NCBI GenBank assembly: GCA_902576375.1
Contig: CACGUZ010000002.1
Coordinates: forward strand, 124,001 to 188,000
Direction: 5' to 3'
DNA from: an uncultured Pelagibacteraceae bacterium
GTDB lineage: Bacteria; Pseudomonadota; Alphaproteobacteria; Pelagibacterales; Pelagibacteraceae
Length of the DNA stretch: 64,000 nucleotides
Shown: positions 24,462-34,367 of the stretch, piece by piece
Layout of the letters: each line of letters opens with the position of its first letter
Position numbering within the stretch: position 1 is the first letter of the stretch
Program-made: the position numbers and the translations under genes
Notes under the pieces: generated by a model
Databases searched by the model: none
What the model was told of the DNA's origin: nothing
Seen by the model: only the letters and a program-made list of their open reading frames with translations

Positions 24462-25672
24462 TGAGAAGAGTGGTAATTACAGGGCTTGGAATAGTATCTT
24501 GTTTGGGAAATAACCAAGAAGAAGTTCATCAATCACTTTTAAACTCAAAATCAGGAATTACTTTTTCAAAGGAGTATAAAGAACATAATCTTAAAAGCCA
24601 TGTTCACGGAAAACCTAATATTAAACTCGAGGATCATGTGGATAGAAAAACTATAAGATTTATGGGTTCAGGCTCTGCTTATAATTATATTGCAATGAAA
24701 GAGGCAATTAAGGATTCTGGATTAGAGAATGATGAAATTAGTAATTTTAAAACTGGAATTGTAATGGGTTCTGGAGGTCCTTCTATCGAAAATGTAATTT
24801 TGGCTGCAGACAAAACTAGAGCCAAAACTCCAAAATTAATGGGCCCATTTATTGTTCCAAGAACAATGGCGAGTACTGCTTCAGCAACTCTTGCTGTTCC
24901 CTTTAAAATCAAAGGAACAAACTACACAATGAGTTCTGCTTGTGCAACTAGTGGGCACTGTATCGGAAACTCTATGGAGTTAATTCAAATGGGTAAACAA
25001 GATGTTGTATTTGCTGGTGGTAGTGAAGAAATTCATTGGGCAATGACTGCTATGTTTGATGCTATGACCGCTTTATCATCAAAATATAATGATACACCAG
25101 AAACGGCTTCAAGAGCCTATGATAAAACTAGAGATGGATTTGTGATAGCTGGGGGTGGTGGAGTTTTGGTACTAGAAGAATACGAACATGCTAAGGCTAG
25201 AGGAGCTAAAATTTATGCAGAATTAACTGGTTATGGCGCCACTTCAGATGGATATGATATGGTAGCACCATCAGGTGAAGGAGCTGTGAGGTGTATGCAA
25301 ATGGCAATGGCTACAGCAAAAAATAAAATTGATTATATAAATACTCATGGAACATCTACACCGGTTGGAGATATTACAGAACTAAATGCAGTTAAAAATA
25401 CTTTTGGAGACAATATTCCAAAAATTAGTTCAACAAAATCTCTTTCGGGACATCCTTTAGGTGCTGCCTCTGTACATGAAGCTATCTATTGTTTAATTAT
25501 GATGAAAAATAATTTTATTGCAGGTTCAGCAAACATAAAAGAGATGGATGAGGAAGCTAAAAAATTCCCAATAGTTGCAAAAACGGAAACTGGTGCAAAT
25601 TTAAACACAGTTATGTCAAATAGTTTTGGTTTTGGGGGGACTAATGCTGCTTTAATTTTTGAAAAGGTTTAA
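24461..25672 (+). CDS. fabB: 3-oxoacyl-ACP synthase I (FabB)
   Basis: A 403-residue thiolase-fold condensing enzyme that elongates unsaturated intermediates made by FabA. The active-site Cys is in '[15 protein letters not shown]' (about residue 163), with the catalytic His pair in '[12 protein letters not shown]' and '[14 protein letters not shown]'. '[17 protein letters not shown]' closes the protein. It is coupled to fabA upstream and two bases from fabI downstream, so one transcript covers three steps of fatty-acid synthesis. Confidence 0.96.
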   Translation: MRRVVITGLGIVSCLGNNQEEVHQSLLNSKSGITFSKEYKEHNLKSHVHGKPNIKLEDHVDRKTIRFMGSGSAYNYIAMKEAIKDSGLENDEISNFKTGIVMGSGGPSIENVILAADKTRAKTPKLMGPFIVPRTMASTASATLAVPFKIKGTNYTMSSACATSGHCIGNSMELIQMGKQDVVFAGGSEEIHWAMTAMFDAMTALSSKYNDTPETASRAYDKTRDGFVIAGGGGVLVLEEYEHAKARGAKIYAELTGYGATSDGYDMVAPSGEGAVRCMQMAMATAKNKIDYINTHGTSTPVGDITELNAVKNTFGDNIPKISSTKSLSGHPLGAASVHEAIYCLIMMKNNFIAGSANIKEMDEEAKKFPIVAKTETGANLNTVMSNSFGFGGTNAALIFEKV

Positions 25673-25674
25673 TT

Positions 25675-26460
25675 ATGAGTTTAATGAAAGGTAAAAAGGG
25701 ATTAATAATGGGTGTTGCCAATGAGAGATCTATTGCCTGGGGCATCTCACAAAAATTAGCTGGGGCAGGAGCTGAATTAGCATTTACATATTTAGGTGAC
25801 GCTCTTAAAAAAAGGGTGATACCTTTAGCAGAAAAATTAAATTCAAAAGTGACATTTAGTTGTGATGTTGAAAAAAAAGAAGAAATTGTAAAATTATTTG
25901 AAGATGTCAAATCTCAATGGGGAGAAATTGATTTTGTTGTTCACGCAGTCGCTTTTTCTGATAAGTCAGAATTGTCAGGTGAATATTTAAATACTACTAG
26001 AGAAAACTTTCTAAGAAGTATGTTAATTTCTTGCTTTTCATTTACTGAAGTCGCTAGGGAAGCGTCAAAAGCGATGAAAAGCGGTGGCAGTATGTTAACT
26101 TTGACTTATGAGTCCACTAAAGCTATTCCAAATTACAATGTGATGGGCGTTTGTAAATCTGCTCTTGAAGCGAGTGTTAAATACCTTGCAAGAGATTTGG
26201 GTACAAAAGGAATAAGGGTAAATGCAATAAGTGCTGGGCCTATCAAAACACTAGCAGCATCAGCAATAGGAGATGCAAAATTTTTGTATAAGTGGAACGA
26301 AGATCACTCTTTTTTAAAAAGAAATGTAGATATTCATGATGTTGGTAATTCAGCATTATATTTGCTTAGTGAACTTGCGAATGGTGTAACAGGTGAAATA
26401 CACTATGTGGATGCTGGATATAATAAAGTTGGAATGCCAGATCCTAAAAATATAAGTTAA
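25675..26460 (+). CDS. fabI: Enoyl-ACP reductase (NADH) FabI
   Basis: A 261-residue short-chain dehydrogenase-like enzyme that reduces trans-2-enoyl-ACP. The nucleotide motif is 'GVANERSIAWGIS' near residues 13-25. The divergent FabI catalytic Tyr/Lys pattern shows as 'TYEST..IPNYNVMGVCKSALEA', and 'AISAGPIKTLAASAIGD' forms the substrate loop. Length is standard. It completes the fabA-fabB-fabI unit next to irr. A small gene and pnp converge on it. Confidence 0.95.
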   Translation: MSLMKGKKGLIMGVANERSIAWGISQKLAGAGAELAFTYLGDALKKRVIPLAEKLNSKVTFSCDVEKKEEIVKLFEDVKSQWGEIDFVVHAVAFSDKSELSGEYLNTTRENFLRSMLISCFSFTEVAREASKAMKSGGSMLTLTYESTKAIPNYNVMGVCKSALEASVKYLARDLGTKGIRVNAISAGPIKTLAASAIGDAKFLYKWNEDHSFLKRNVDIHDVGNSALYLLSELANGVTGEIHYVDAGYNKVGMPDPKNIS

Positions 26461-26469
26461 ATTACAAAT

Positions 26470-26589
26470 TTAAAACCCGCCTCGCCAATTACTTTTATCG
26501 TTAAATTGATCCTTTTCTTTTTTAGAAGTAGGCCTAAATAAATAATAAATCACAAATACTAAACAAAATAAAAATATAAATATCTCCAT
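26470..26589 (-). CDS. 39-residue single-pass membrane microprotein
   Basis: A frame from ATG (26589) to TAA (26470) encodes an N-terminal hydrophobic helix of about 18 residues ('MEIFIFLFCLVFVIYYLF'), then a polar Lys/Asp-rich tail ending 'SNWRGGF'. Reading direction and position, 12 bases after the pnp stop, suggest it is carried on the end of the pnp message. There is no ribosome-binding site and I recognise no family. The tail codons look protein-like, but a gene this short could be chance. Confidence 0.45.
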   Translation of the reverse strand: MEIFIFLFCLVFVIYYLFRPTSKKEKDQFNDKSNWRGGF

Positions 26590-26601
26590 AATTTTTTAAA
26601 T

Positions 26602-28674
26602 CTATTCAGCTGCTTGTCTCATAGATAACTTGACTTTACCTCTATCGAAGCCAATCACTTTAACTTTTACCTCGTCACCTTCTTTGACAATGTCAGTTAC
26701 TTTAGCTACTCTTTTATCTGCAAGCTCTGAAATATGAACAAGTCCATCTTGTTTTCCCAAGAAATTAACAAATGCACCAAATTCCATAATTTTCATAACT
26801 TTTCCTGAATAAATTTTATTTAGTTCAGCTTTTGCAGTGATGTCTTTGATCATTTGCAACGCAATATTTCTCGATTCTTCATCTGGAGCAGAAACTGTAA
26901 CTACACCTTCATCATTTACATCTACTTTTGCACCTGATTTCTCAACTATCTCTCTTATCGTTGCTCCACCTTTTCCAATAACAGCAGCTATGTCTTTTTT
27001 ATCAACATTTATTTTTTCCATTTTTGGAGTGTGTTTTCCAACATCTGCTCTTGAAGATGATAATGCTTTATTCATTTCTCCTAAGATATGAATTCGTCCA
27101 TCTTTAGCTTGGCTTAATGCTTGCTCCATAATTTCAAATGTAATACCAGTAATTTTAATATCCATTTGAAGTGAAGTAATTCCATCTTTAGTTCCTGCAA
27201 CTTTAAAGTCCATATCTCCTAAGTGATCTTCATCACCTAAAATGTCTGATAAGACACTAAAATCATCTCCCTCTTTAATTAAACCCATCGCTATTCCTGC
27301 AACTGGTTCTTTAATCGGAACTCCAGCATCCATTAATGCTAATGATGTTCCACAAACGGTAGCCATTGAAGATGAACCATTTGACTCTGTGATTTCAGAC
27401 ACTACTCTAAAAGTATAAGGAAATGCATCTTTTGATGGTAACGAAGAATGAATAGCTCTCCACGCTAATTTACCATGTCCAATTTCTCTTCTTCCAGTTC
27501 CAATCCTTCCTGTTTCTCCAACTGAGAATGGTGGAAAATTATAGTGAAGCATAAATCTTTCTCTTTGTAATCCATCTAGGCTTTCAATTTTTTGTTCGTC
27601 ATCAGACGTACCTAAAGTTGCTGTAACTATTGCTTGTGTTTCTCCTCTAGTAAATAAAGCTGAACCATGAGTTCTTGGTAAAATTCCTACTTCACAAGAA
27701 ATAGGTCTAACATCAGACAATCCCCTACCATCAATTCTATTTTTATTTTTTAAAATATCTGTTCTAACTATGGATTTTTCAATTTTTTTAAGCTCAGAAT
27801 TTACATCTAGATCAGTATAATTTTCATCCTCCTCATAAAGTTTTTTGGCTTTATCAGTTATCTCAGAGATTTGGTTTGATCTATCTTGTTTATCTCTTGT
27901 TGCAAAAGCTTTTTGGAGATCATCAGTAAATGTTTCTTCAAGTTTTTTCTTAACTTCAGATAAATCTTTCTTTTCAACAGTCCAATCAGGTTTTCTACAT
28001 TCTTTTGCGAGATCATCAATCATTTCGATCACAGGAACAAAACCTTTATGACCAAATTTAACAGCGTTTAACATTTCTTCCTCTGTTAAACCACTTGCTT
28101 CAGACTCAACCATAAGCACAGCTTCTTTTGTACCTGCTACAACTAAATCTAATTTTGATTTTTCTAACTCATTCTTCGATGGGTTTAAAACATACTTGCC
28201 ATCAATATAACCAACTCTAGAAGCACCAACAGGACCCATGAATGGCATTCCTGATATTGCCAGTGCTGCTGATGAGGCTATAATTGATAAAATATCAGCT
28301 TCATTTTCTTTATCGTAAGAAATTACAGTCGGCAATAACTGAACTTCATTTTTAAATTCATCAGGAAACAAAGGTCTAATAGGTCTATCAATTAATCTAG
28401 AGATTAATGTTTCACTTTCAGTTGGTCTTGCCTCTCTTTTGAAATATCCACCTGGAATTTTTCCAGCTGCATAATACTTTTCCTGATAATTTACAGATAG
28501 TGGAAAATAATCCATATCTGGATTAACTTTTTTTGCACCAACCACTGTTGCTAGAACAACTGTCTCACCACATCTCGCTATTATTGCTCCATCTGCCTGT
28601 CTTGCTACCTTACCAGTTTCTAAACTTATATTCTTCCCTGCTACTTCAATTTCCTTCTTATACACTTTAAACAT
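26602..28674 (-). CDS. pnp: Polyribonucleotide nucleotidyltransferase (PNPase)
   Basis: A 690-residue phosphorolytic 3'-5' exoribonuclease. It carries two RNase PH domains (about 1-210 and 310-540; '[18 protein letters not shown]' and '[19 protein letters not shown]' are the catalytic block of the second), an alpha-helical linker, a KH domain ('[16 protein letters not shown]') and a C-terminal S1 domain ('[28 protein letters not shown]'). It acts in mRNA decay as a trimer, often with a helicase or RNase E. It follows rpsO on the same strand, the standard rpsO-pnp order. Confidence 0.97.
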   Translation of the reverse strand: MFKVYKKEIEVAGKNISLETGKVARQADGAIIARCGETVVLATVVGAKKVNPDMDYFPLSVNYQEKYYAAGKIPGGYFKREARPTESETLISRLIDRPIRPLFPDEFKNEVQLLPTVISYDKENEADILSIIASSAALAISGMPFMGPVGASRVGYIDGKYVLNPSKNELEKSKLDLVVAGTKEAVLMVESEASGLTEEEMLNAVKFGHKGFVPVIEMIDDLAKECRKPDWTVEKKDLSEVKKKLEETFTDDLQKAFATRDKQDRSNQISEITDKAKKLYEEDENYTDLDVNSELKKIEKSIVRTDILKNKNRIDGRGLSDVRPISCEVGILPRTHGSALFTRGETQAIVTATLGTSDDEQKIESLDGLQRERFMLHYNFPPFSVGETGRIGTGRREIGHGKLAWRAIHSSLPSKDAFPYTFRVVSEITESNGSSSMATVCGTSLALMDAGVPIKEPVAGIAMGLIKEGDDFSVLSDILGDEDHLGDMDFKVAGTKDGITSLQMDIKITGITFEIMEQALSQAKDGRIHILGEMNKALSSSRADVGKHTPKMEKINVDKKDIAAVIGKGGATIREIVEKSGAKVDVNDEGVVTVSAPDEESRNIALQMIKDITAKAELNKIYSGKVMKIMEFGAFVNFLGKQDGLVHISELADKRVAKVTDIVKEGDEVKVKVIGFDRGKVKLSMRQAAE

Positions 28675-28731
28675 TTCACTTCCATTTCTTTTCGTTCGTT
28701 TCTTTCCATATCGTTCTATCTAATTTGATTT

Positions 28732-28980
28732 TTACTTTCTTAAATTCAATTTTGACAGGACATTTTTGTAAGAATCTATCTTATTTTTCTTAAGATAATC
28801 TAACAATTTTTTTCTTCTATTTACTGCTCTCAACAATCCAATAGAAGAATGCTTGTCTTTCTTAAATTGTTTAATATGTTTAGAGAGAGTTTCAATTTTG
28901 TCTGTAAGCAAAGCAATCTGGACTTCGGAAGATCCAGTGTCTTTATCGTGCATTGCTAATTCTTGTGCTTTTTTGTTCAT
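28732..28980 (-). CDS. rpsO: 30S ribosomal protein S15
   Basis: An 82-residue protein with 'DTGSSEVQIALLTDKIETLSKH' and 'HSSIGLLRAVNRRKKLLDYLKK', the unmistakable S15 core that binds the central domain of 16S rRNA. It is a few residues shorter than the usual 89 because the N-terminal arm is trimmed. It lies between rbfA and pnp; truB, usually found between rbfA and rpsO, is absent here. The gap to pnp is 57 bases. Confidence 0.96.
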   Translation of the reverse strand: MNKKAQELAMHDKDTGSSEVQIALLTDKIETLSKHIKQFKKDKHSSIGLLRAVNRRKKLLDYLKKNKIDSYKNVLSKLNLRK

Positions 28981-28993
28981 TTTTTCATTTTTC

Positions 28994-29362
28994 CTATTTA
29001 TTTGTTTGTTTTATCAAGTTTTCTATTTTTTCTGCATACTCAAATGACTCGTCTTTCCTAAAAAGTAACTTAGGTAAAAATTTCATTACCACCTTTTGTG
29101 ATAAGATTTTTCTTATCAAGAAAGAGTATTCTTTTAAAACATTTACTGTTTCCTCTGCATCTTTGCCTCCTAATGGGAGAACATATGCCTTAGCAATTTT
29201 TAAATCCGGGCTCATTCTTACCTCAGTAACTGTTATAGTATTCGTTTCTAAATTCGGCACTTTAGCCTCATTTCTAATAAAAATCATGCTTAAAGACTGC
29301 TTAATCATTTCTCCAACTCTTAGCTGTCTTTGGGATACTGGTTTTCCTATTCGATCTGCCAT
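28994..29362 (-). CDS. rbfA: Ribosome-binding factor A
   Basis: A 122-residue KH-like 30S maturation factor, important at low temperature. 'QRQLRVGEMIKQSLSMIFI' and 'VTVTEVRMSPDLKIAKAYVLPLGG' are the conserved N-terminal helix and beta-strand region, and 'FLPKLLFRKDESFEYAEKIENLI' closes the fold. Its ATG overlaps the infB stop as TAATG, so translation is coupled. It is followed directly by rpsO. Confidence 0.94.
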   Translation of the reverse strand: MADRIGKPVSQRQLRVGEMIKQSLSMIFIRNEAKVPNLETNTITVTEVRMSPDLKIAKAYVLPLGGKDAEETVNVLKEYSFLIRKILSQKVVMKFLPKLLFRKDESFEYAEKIENLIKQTNK

Positions 29363-31533
29363 TAAATTGACCTCTCAGTAGATGTAACACTAAAAGCTTC
29401 TATTGTATCATTTTTTCGAAAATCCATATAATCTTTAACTATAATACCACATTCTTGACCGCCACTAACCTGCTTTACTTGATTTTTTTCTCTAAATATT
29501 GAGGAAACTTTTCCTGTATAAATTATCGCACCATCTCTTATAATTCTTACATCTGAAGTGCTATTAATTTCCCCCTCTGTTACTTTTGATCCTGCAACTT
29601 TACCTGCTCCTGAAACTTTGAAAATTTCTAAAATTTGAGCTGTACCGATAATTTTTTCCTGTAAATCCGGTGATAATAATCCAGACATCTTTTTTTTAAT
29701 ATAATCTAAGACTTCGTAAATTATGTTGTAAGAAGAAATCTTTATCTTTTCATTTTCAGCAAGTTTTTTTGCTTCTTTACTTGGTTTGACATTAAATGCG
29801 ATAAGAATGGCACTTGATGCTTTTGCTAAGGTTACATCTGTTTCTGTTACCATGCCTATATCAGCTAGAATTATTTTTGGTTTAACTTCATCATGTGTAA
29901 TTTGACTAATTGCATTTTTTATTGCTTCTGAGGATCCATGGACATCAGATTTAATTATCAAATTAAGTTCTTTTGATGTGTTGTTGGAAAAAGCAGATTC
30001 TTGTGTTGCAAAAGATAATGGATTTTTACCTTCTTTACTTTCTTTAGCTCTATTTTCACTGAGCGTTTTAGCCTCTTTTTCTGTCTCTAAAACTATGAAG
30101 TCATCTCCAGCTTTTGATGCACCATTTATTCCTAAAACTTCTACCGGTGTGGAAGGTAGTGCTTCATCAATATTTTGACCCTTATCATTTATTATCGCTC
30201 TTACCTTGCCCCATTTTAAACCACTTACAAAAAAATCTCCTTTTTTAAGCATTCCAGTTGTTACAATTATATTGGCAACTGGTCCTCTACCGACATCTAT
30301 TTTTGATTCTAAAACAATACCAGTTGCCTTAGACTGAAAGTCTGTTTTGAGATCTAATAACTCTGACTGTAAAATTATTGATTCAACTAATTTATCTAAA
30401 TTTTTTTTGGTTTTAGTAGATATTTCAACCATTAAAGTATCTCCAGATAGATCTTCAGCAATTAACTCGTGCTCTAGTAATTGATTCTTTATCTTTTGTG
30501 GATCAGCTTCAGGTAGATCACATTTATTAATCGCTACTACTATTGGAACATTCGCAGCCTTGGCATGTTTGATTGACTCTATAGTTTGAGGTTTTACACC
30601 ATCATCTGCAGCAACAACTAAAACAACTAAGTCTGTCAATTTTGATCCTCTTGCCCTCATCTCTGTAAAAGCAGCGTGACCTGGCGTGTCTATAAAAGTT
30701 AATTTATTTCCTTCGCTATCTATTTGATATGCCCCTATATGTTGCGTAATCCCACCAAATTCCCCTGAAACCACATTTGCACTCCTTAAAACGTCAAGCA
30801 CAGAGGTTTTACCATGGTCTACATGACCCATAACAGTCACAATTGGAGGTCTATTCTTTAAATTTTCGGCCCTTGAAGCTTTAATCTTTTGGATTATTTC
30901 CTCTGCTTTTTCCTCTCGAATTGGATTATGCCCGAACTCTTTAACTAAATACTCAGCAGTATCAGCAGCGAGTGTTTGGTTTATTGTAACTGTTACACCC
31001 ATTCCAAATAAGTGTTTAATTACATTGCTTGATTGTTCTGCCATTCTATTTGCTAGCTCTCTTACTGTGATAGCTTCAGGGATATTAATATCTCTTTTGA
31101 TAAGTTTGAGATTATCTTTATTCTGTTCTTTATTTTGGTTTTTATTTTCCTTTTCTCTTGCTCTCTTAACAGATGCCAAACTTCTTTCCCTCGCCTCTAT
31201 TTCATCACTTAACGCCCTAGAAACTGTTAACTTGACTTCTCTTTTTTTTGTACTGGATTTTAGTTTTTTGTCCTTTGCACTTACATCATCTTTAAGCCTT
31301 TTGGTAGCTCTCTGCTCTGCAAGTTTTCTTTTTTCAAAATCATTATGGTTAATTTGAGATTTTGTTGAAAAATTTGTTTTATTTGGTCTAAAAGAACTTC
31401 CTTTTTTAACAAACTTATTTTGTGATTTTTCAATTACAACAGAATGTTTACCTTGTGATTTTGTTGTCTCAAAATTCTTAAAAGATTTTTTTGGTTTTCC
31501 CGTAATAGTTAATTTTAATTTTTTTTTTTCCAT
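29362..31533 (-). CDS. infB: Translation initiation factor IF-2
   Basis: A 723-residue GTPase that brings fMet-tRNA to the 30S subunit. The N-terminal 150 residues are Lys/Glu-rich and disordered, as expected. The IF2-N motif ('ITVRELANRMAEQSSNVIKHLFGMG') precedes the G domain: G1 'GHVDHGKT', G3 'DTPGHAAF', G4 'NKCD', then the beta-barrel and C-terminal fMet-binding domains. It is shorter than enterobacterial IF-2 because of a reduced N-terminus. It follows nusA by ten bases and is coupled to rbfA. Confidence 0.97.
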   Translation of the reverse strand: MEKKKLKLTITGKPKKSFKNFETTKSQGKHSVVIEKSQNKFVKKGSSFRPNKTNFSTKSQINHNDFEKRKLAEQRATKRLKDDVSAKDKKLKSSTKKREVKLTVSRALSDEIEARERSLASVKRAREKENKNQNKEQNKDNLKLIKRDINIPEAITVRELANRMAEQSSNVIKHLFGMGVTVTINQTLAADTAEYLVKEFGHNPIREEKAEEIIQKIKASRAENLKNRPPIVTVMGHVDHGKTSVLDVLRSANVVSGEFGGITQHIGAYQIDSEGNKLTFIDTPGHAAFTEMRARGSKLTDLVVLVVAADDGVKPQTIESIKHAKAANVPIVVAINKCDLPEADPQKIKNQLLEHELIAEDLSGDTLMVEISTKTKKNLDKLVESIILQSELLDLKTDFQSKATGIVLESKIDVGRGPVANIIVTTGMLKKGDFFVSGLKWGKVRAIINDKGQNIDEALPSTPVEVLGINGASKAGDDFIVLETEKEAKTLSENRAKESKEGKNPLSFATQESAFSNNTSKELNLIIKSDVHGSSEAIKNAISQITHDEVKPKIILADIGMVTETDVTLAKASSAILIAFNVKPSKEAKKLAENEKIKISSYNIIYEVLDYIKKKMSGLLSPDLQEKIIGTAQILEIFKVSGAGKVAGSKVTEGEINSTSDVRIIRDGAIIYTGKVSSIFREKNQVKQVSGGQECGIIVKDYMDFRKNDTIEAFSVTSTERSI

Positions 31534-31543
31534 AAATCATTAC

Positions 31544-33097
31544 TTAATCTTTATAAACTATATCTCTTGCAGACATTATTAAACCATCTGCTTCTTCTTT
31601 TGATAATGCAAAATCCTCAAGGTATCCCTCAATTTTTACTTTCGATCCTCTTATAATATCATATCCACCTGTTAATTCATCAGAGGCTAGATCAGCAAAG
31701 TTCTCAAGGGTTAATATCTTTTTCTCACCTAATGTAACTAACATTCCAGGTGTCAAACCCTTTAAGTTAATTAAAGACTCATCAAGACCAAGTTCTTTAA
31801 TTTTTTTTGAAATATCCTCTTGATCTCTCTCATAAAATTCTTTTGCTCTATCAATTAATGCTTTTGCAGTATCCTCTTCAATACCCTCTATTTTCGCTAA
31901 GTTATCAGCTGAACTATCTTTAATATCGTCTATAGTAGAAAATCCTTCGGCTACTAACAATTGTCCAAGAGTTTCATCTAATTCTAAATTTTTTACAAAA
32001 TTTTCTGTTTTTTCTTTAAACTCAATTTGTCTTCTTTCAGAGTCTTCTTGGTCTGTCATTATATTAATTTCAAAGTTCAAAAGTTTTGTTGCTAGTCTAA
32101 CATTTTGACCTCTTCTTCCGATAGCTTTACTTAAATTTTCTTCGGTCAAGATAACATCCAATTTTTTTCTCTCAGTATCTACGTTAACTCTAAGCACATC
32201 AGCAGGAGATAGTGCATTTGAAACCAAAATTGCTGGATCTTCTGACCAGTTAACAATATCAATTTTTTCACCTTGAAGTTCATTCACCACAGCTTGTACT
32301 CTTGAACCTCTCATTCCTACACATGCTCCGACAGGATCTAATGAAGTATCAACTGCTTTAACACAAATTTTCGCTCTACTTCCTGGATCCCTTGAGGAAG
32401 ACTTAATTTCTATGAGACCATCATAAATTTCTGGGACTTCTTGTACAAACAATTTTTCCATGAACTTTGGATGAGCTCTTGATAAAAATATTTGTTGTCC
32501 GCGTTGTTCTCTTCTAACATCAAAACAATATGCTTTTATCCTGTCTCCAGCCTTTATAATTTCTCTAGGTATAAGTTCATTTTTTTGAATAATTGCCTCA
32601 GTTCTTCCTAAATCAACTATAACATTGCCAAATTCTAATCTTTTAACTATCCCGCTTAATATACTATCTTTTTTATCTATAAATTCATTAAACTGCCTAT
32701 CTCGCTCTGCATCTCTTACATTCGAACTAATTACTTGTTTAGCTATTTGAGCAGCAATACGACCAAAGTCAAATGAAGGTAATGGCTGCAAAACTTCATC
32801 ACCAATTGATTTGCCTTTATTATTTTCATTTAAATTTATCGCATCCTCAAGCTTAATTTCTGTATTAGAGTTTTCTGGATCTTCTGAAACAACTAGCTTT
32901 CTGAAAATTTCAATGTTACCATTATCTCTATTAATCAAAACTTTTATCTCGTTTTCTTGTCCAAATTTAGATTTTGCAGCTTTAGCAATTCCTATTTCCA
33001 TTGAATTTATTATAAGCTCTTTATCAATAGACTTTTCTAATGCCACAGCTTCGGCAATCCTTAACAATTCAAGTTTATCTGCTCTTTTGTTCAACAT
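31544..33097 (-). CDS. nusA: Transcription termination/antitermination factor NusA
   Basis: A 517-residue RNA polymerase-associated factor. N-terminal RNAP-binding domain, then S1 ('SGIVKRLEFGNVIVDLGRTEA'), KH1 and KH2 ('GACVGMRGSRVQAV' and 'IGRRGQNVRLATKLL'), and two C-terminal acidic helix-hairpin-helix repeats (from about residue 370). An in-frame extension to 33151 includes the hairpin region and has no family similarity, so the ATG at 33097 is preferred. rimP, usually directly upstream, is absent; metK is there instead. The leader contains an intrinsic terminator, suggesting attenuation. Confidence 0.95.
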   Translation of the reverse strand: MLNKRADKLELLRIAEAVALEKSIDKELIINSMEIGIAKAAKSKFGQENEIKVLINRDNGNIEIFRKLVVSEDPENSNTEIKLEDAINLNENNKGKSIGDEVLQPLPSFDFGRIAAQIAKQVISSNVRDAERDRQFNEFIDKKDSILSGIVKRLEFGNVIVDLGRTEAIIQKNELIPREIIKAGDRIKAYCFDVRREQRGQQIFLSRAHPKFMEKLFVQEVPEIYDGLIEIKSSSRDPGSRAKICVKAVDTSLDPVGACVGMRGSRVQAVVNELQGEKIDIVNWSEDPAILVSNALSPADVLRVNVDTERKKLDVILTEENLSKAIGRRGQNVRLATKLLNFEINIMTDQEDSERRQIEFKEKTENFVKNLELDETLGQLLVAEGFSTIDDIKDSSADNLAKIEGIEEDTAKALIDRAKEFYERDQEDISKKIKELGLDESLINLKGLTPGMLVTLGEKKILTLENFADLASDELTGGYDIIRGSKVKIEGYLEDFALSKEEADGLIMSARDIVYKD

Positions 33098-33113
33098 ATT
33101 TTTCGTTAGCTCC

Positions 33114-33140
33114 AAAAAAAAATGGGCAAAAGCCCATTTT
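33114..33140 (-). terminator. Intrinsic terminator in the nusA leader / downstream of metK
   Basis: On the minus strand AAAATGGGC-TTTT-GCCCATTTT forms a perfect 9-bp stem (33132-33140 with 33119-33127). It is followed by an unbroken run of nine U (33114-33122, sharing its first bases with the stem). It ends 16 bases before the nusA ATG. It can terminate metK read-through, attenuate a nusA-specific transcript, or both. Confidence 0.85.
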
Positions 33141-33163
33141 GTAATGTTCAATAATTTAATCGA

Positions 33164-33191
33164 AATATAGTAAAGTTTTTTTTTAATTCAA
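33164..33191 (-). promoter_or_regulatory. Candidate nusA promoter upstream of the leader terminator
   Basis: Minus-strand TTGAAT (33186-33191) and TATATT (33164-33169) are 16 bases apart, just beyond the metK stop. A transcript from here would start near 33157 and run straight into the terminator hairpin at 33114-33140 before reaching nusA. Both hexamers are imperfect. Confidence 0.35.
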
Positions 33192-33197
33192 TAGAAA

Positions 33198-34367
33198 CTA
33201 TCTTGAAAAAACGCTTATTTTATCTGTTTTTTCCCACGAAAATGAGCCATCGCTTTCTGCCTCCCTACCAAAATGACCATAGGCAGCAGTTTTTTCATAG
33301 ATGGGTTTGTTTAGTTCTAACATTTCTCTTATTCCTCTAGGACTTAAATCAAAATTTTCTTTGATTTTTTTTACAACAAATCTATTTTTGTCAAGGTCAT
33401 TATCAAATAAGTTTACATAAATAGATAAAGGTTTCGATACACCTATTGCATAAGCTAATTGGATTAAACATTTATCAGCAATTTTTGAACCAACAATGTT
33501 TTTTGCGATGTACCTTGCTGCGTAAGCTGCTGATCTATCGACTTTTGTTGGATCTTTACCCGAAAAAGCACCACCACCATGTGGTGCTGCACCACCATAT
33601 GTATCAACTATAATTTTTCTACCTGTCAAACCACAATCACCATCGGGACCACCAATAACAAAATTACCTGTTGGATTAACATAAAACTCGTCTTCATTAA
33701 AATCTTTGAGAAATTTTTCAGGTATAGATTTTAAAAGATAAGGTCTTAACAAATCTCTGACTTGTGATTGATTTATATCAGCTGAGTGTTGGGAAGAAAT
33801 TACAACCGATCTAACCTTTGAAGGTTTACCTTCAACATATTCTAATGTCACTTGGCTCTTAGAATCTGGTTCAATATTTTTCAGTTTTCCTGATTTTCTA
33901 TCTTCAGCCATTAATCTTAAAATTTTGTGAGAATAATGTATAGGTGCTGGCATTAATTCTTCAGTTTCACTACATGCATAACCGAACATGATACCCTGAT
34001 CTCCAGCTCCTTCATCTTTATTACCTGAAGAGTCAACTCCCACAGCAATATCAACAGATTGAGAATGTAAATGACTTTCAATTTTAGTTGCTTCTTTCCA
34101 AGTAAATCCCTCTTGGTCGTAACCAATATCTTTAATACAGCCTCTAACTTTCTCAATTAATTCATCTTTTTTAATTTCAGGTCCTCTTACTTCACCTGCT
34201 AAAACAACTTTATTGGTCGTGGTTAATGTTTCACAAGCTACTCTGGAATATGGATCTCCAGAAATATAAGTATCAACAACCATATCAGATATTCTATCAG
34301 AAACTTTATCTGGGTGTCCTTCAGATACGGACTCGCTAGTGAAAAGATAATTTTTTAAACTACTCAT
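33198..34367 (-). CDS. metK: S-adenosylmethionine synthetase
   Basis: A 389-residue enzyme that makes SAM from methionine and ATP. '[20 protein letters not shown]' at the N-terminus, '[24 protein letters not shown]' and '[19 protein letters not shown]' are the three diagnostic blocks. It overlaps the end of lnt by eight bases, so it is the last gene of the tsaB-fur-miaB-phoH-ybeY-lnt-metK run. No SAM riboswitch is possible upstream because the region is coding. Confidence 0.97.
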   Translation of the reverse strand: MSSLKNYLFTSESVSEGHPDKVSDRISDMVVDTYISGDPYSRVACETLTTTNKVVLAGEVRGPEIKKDELIEKVRGCIKDIGYDQEGFTWKEATKIESHLHSQSVDIAVGVDSSGNKDEGAGDQGIMFGYACSETEELMPAPIHYSHKILRLMAEDRKSGKLKNIEPDSKSQVTLEYVEGKPSKVRSVVISSQHSADINQSQVRDLLRPYLLKSIPEKFLKDFNEDEFYVNPTGNFVIGGPDGDCGLTGRKIIVDTYGGAAPHGGGAFSGKDPTKVDRSAAYAARYIAKNIVGSKIADKCLIQLAYAIGVSKPLSIYVNLFDNDLDKNRFVVKKIKENFDLSPRGIREMLELNKPIYEKTAAYGHFGREAESDGSFSWEKTDKISVFSR

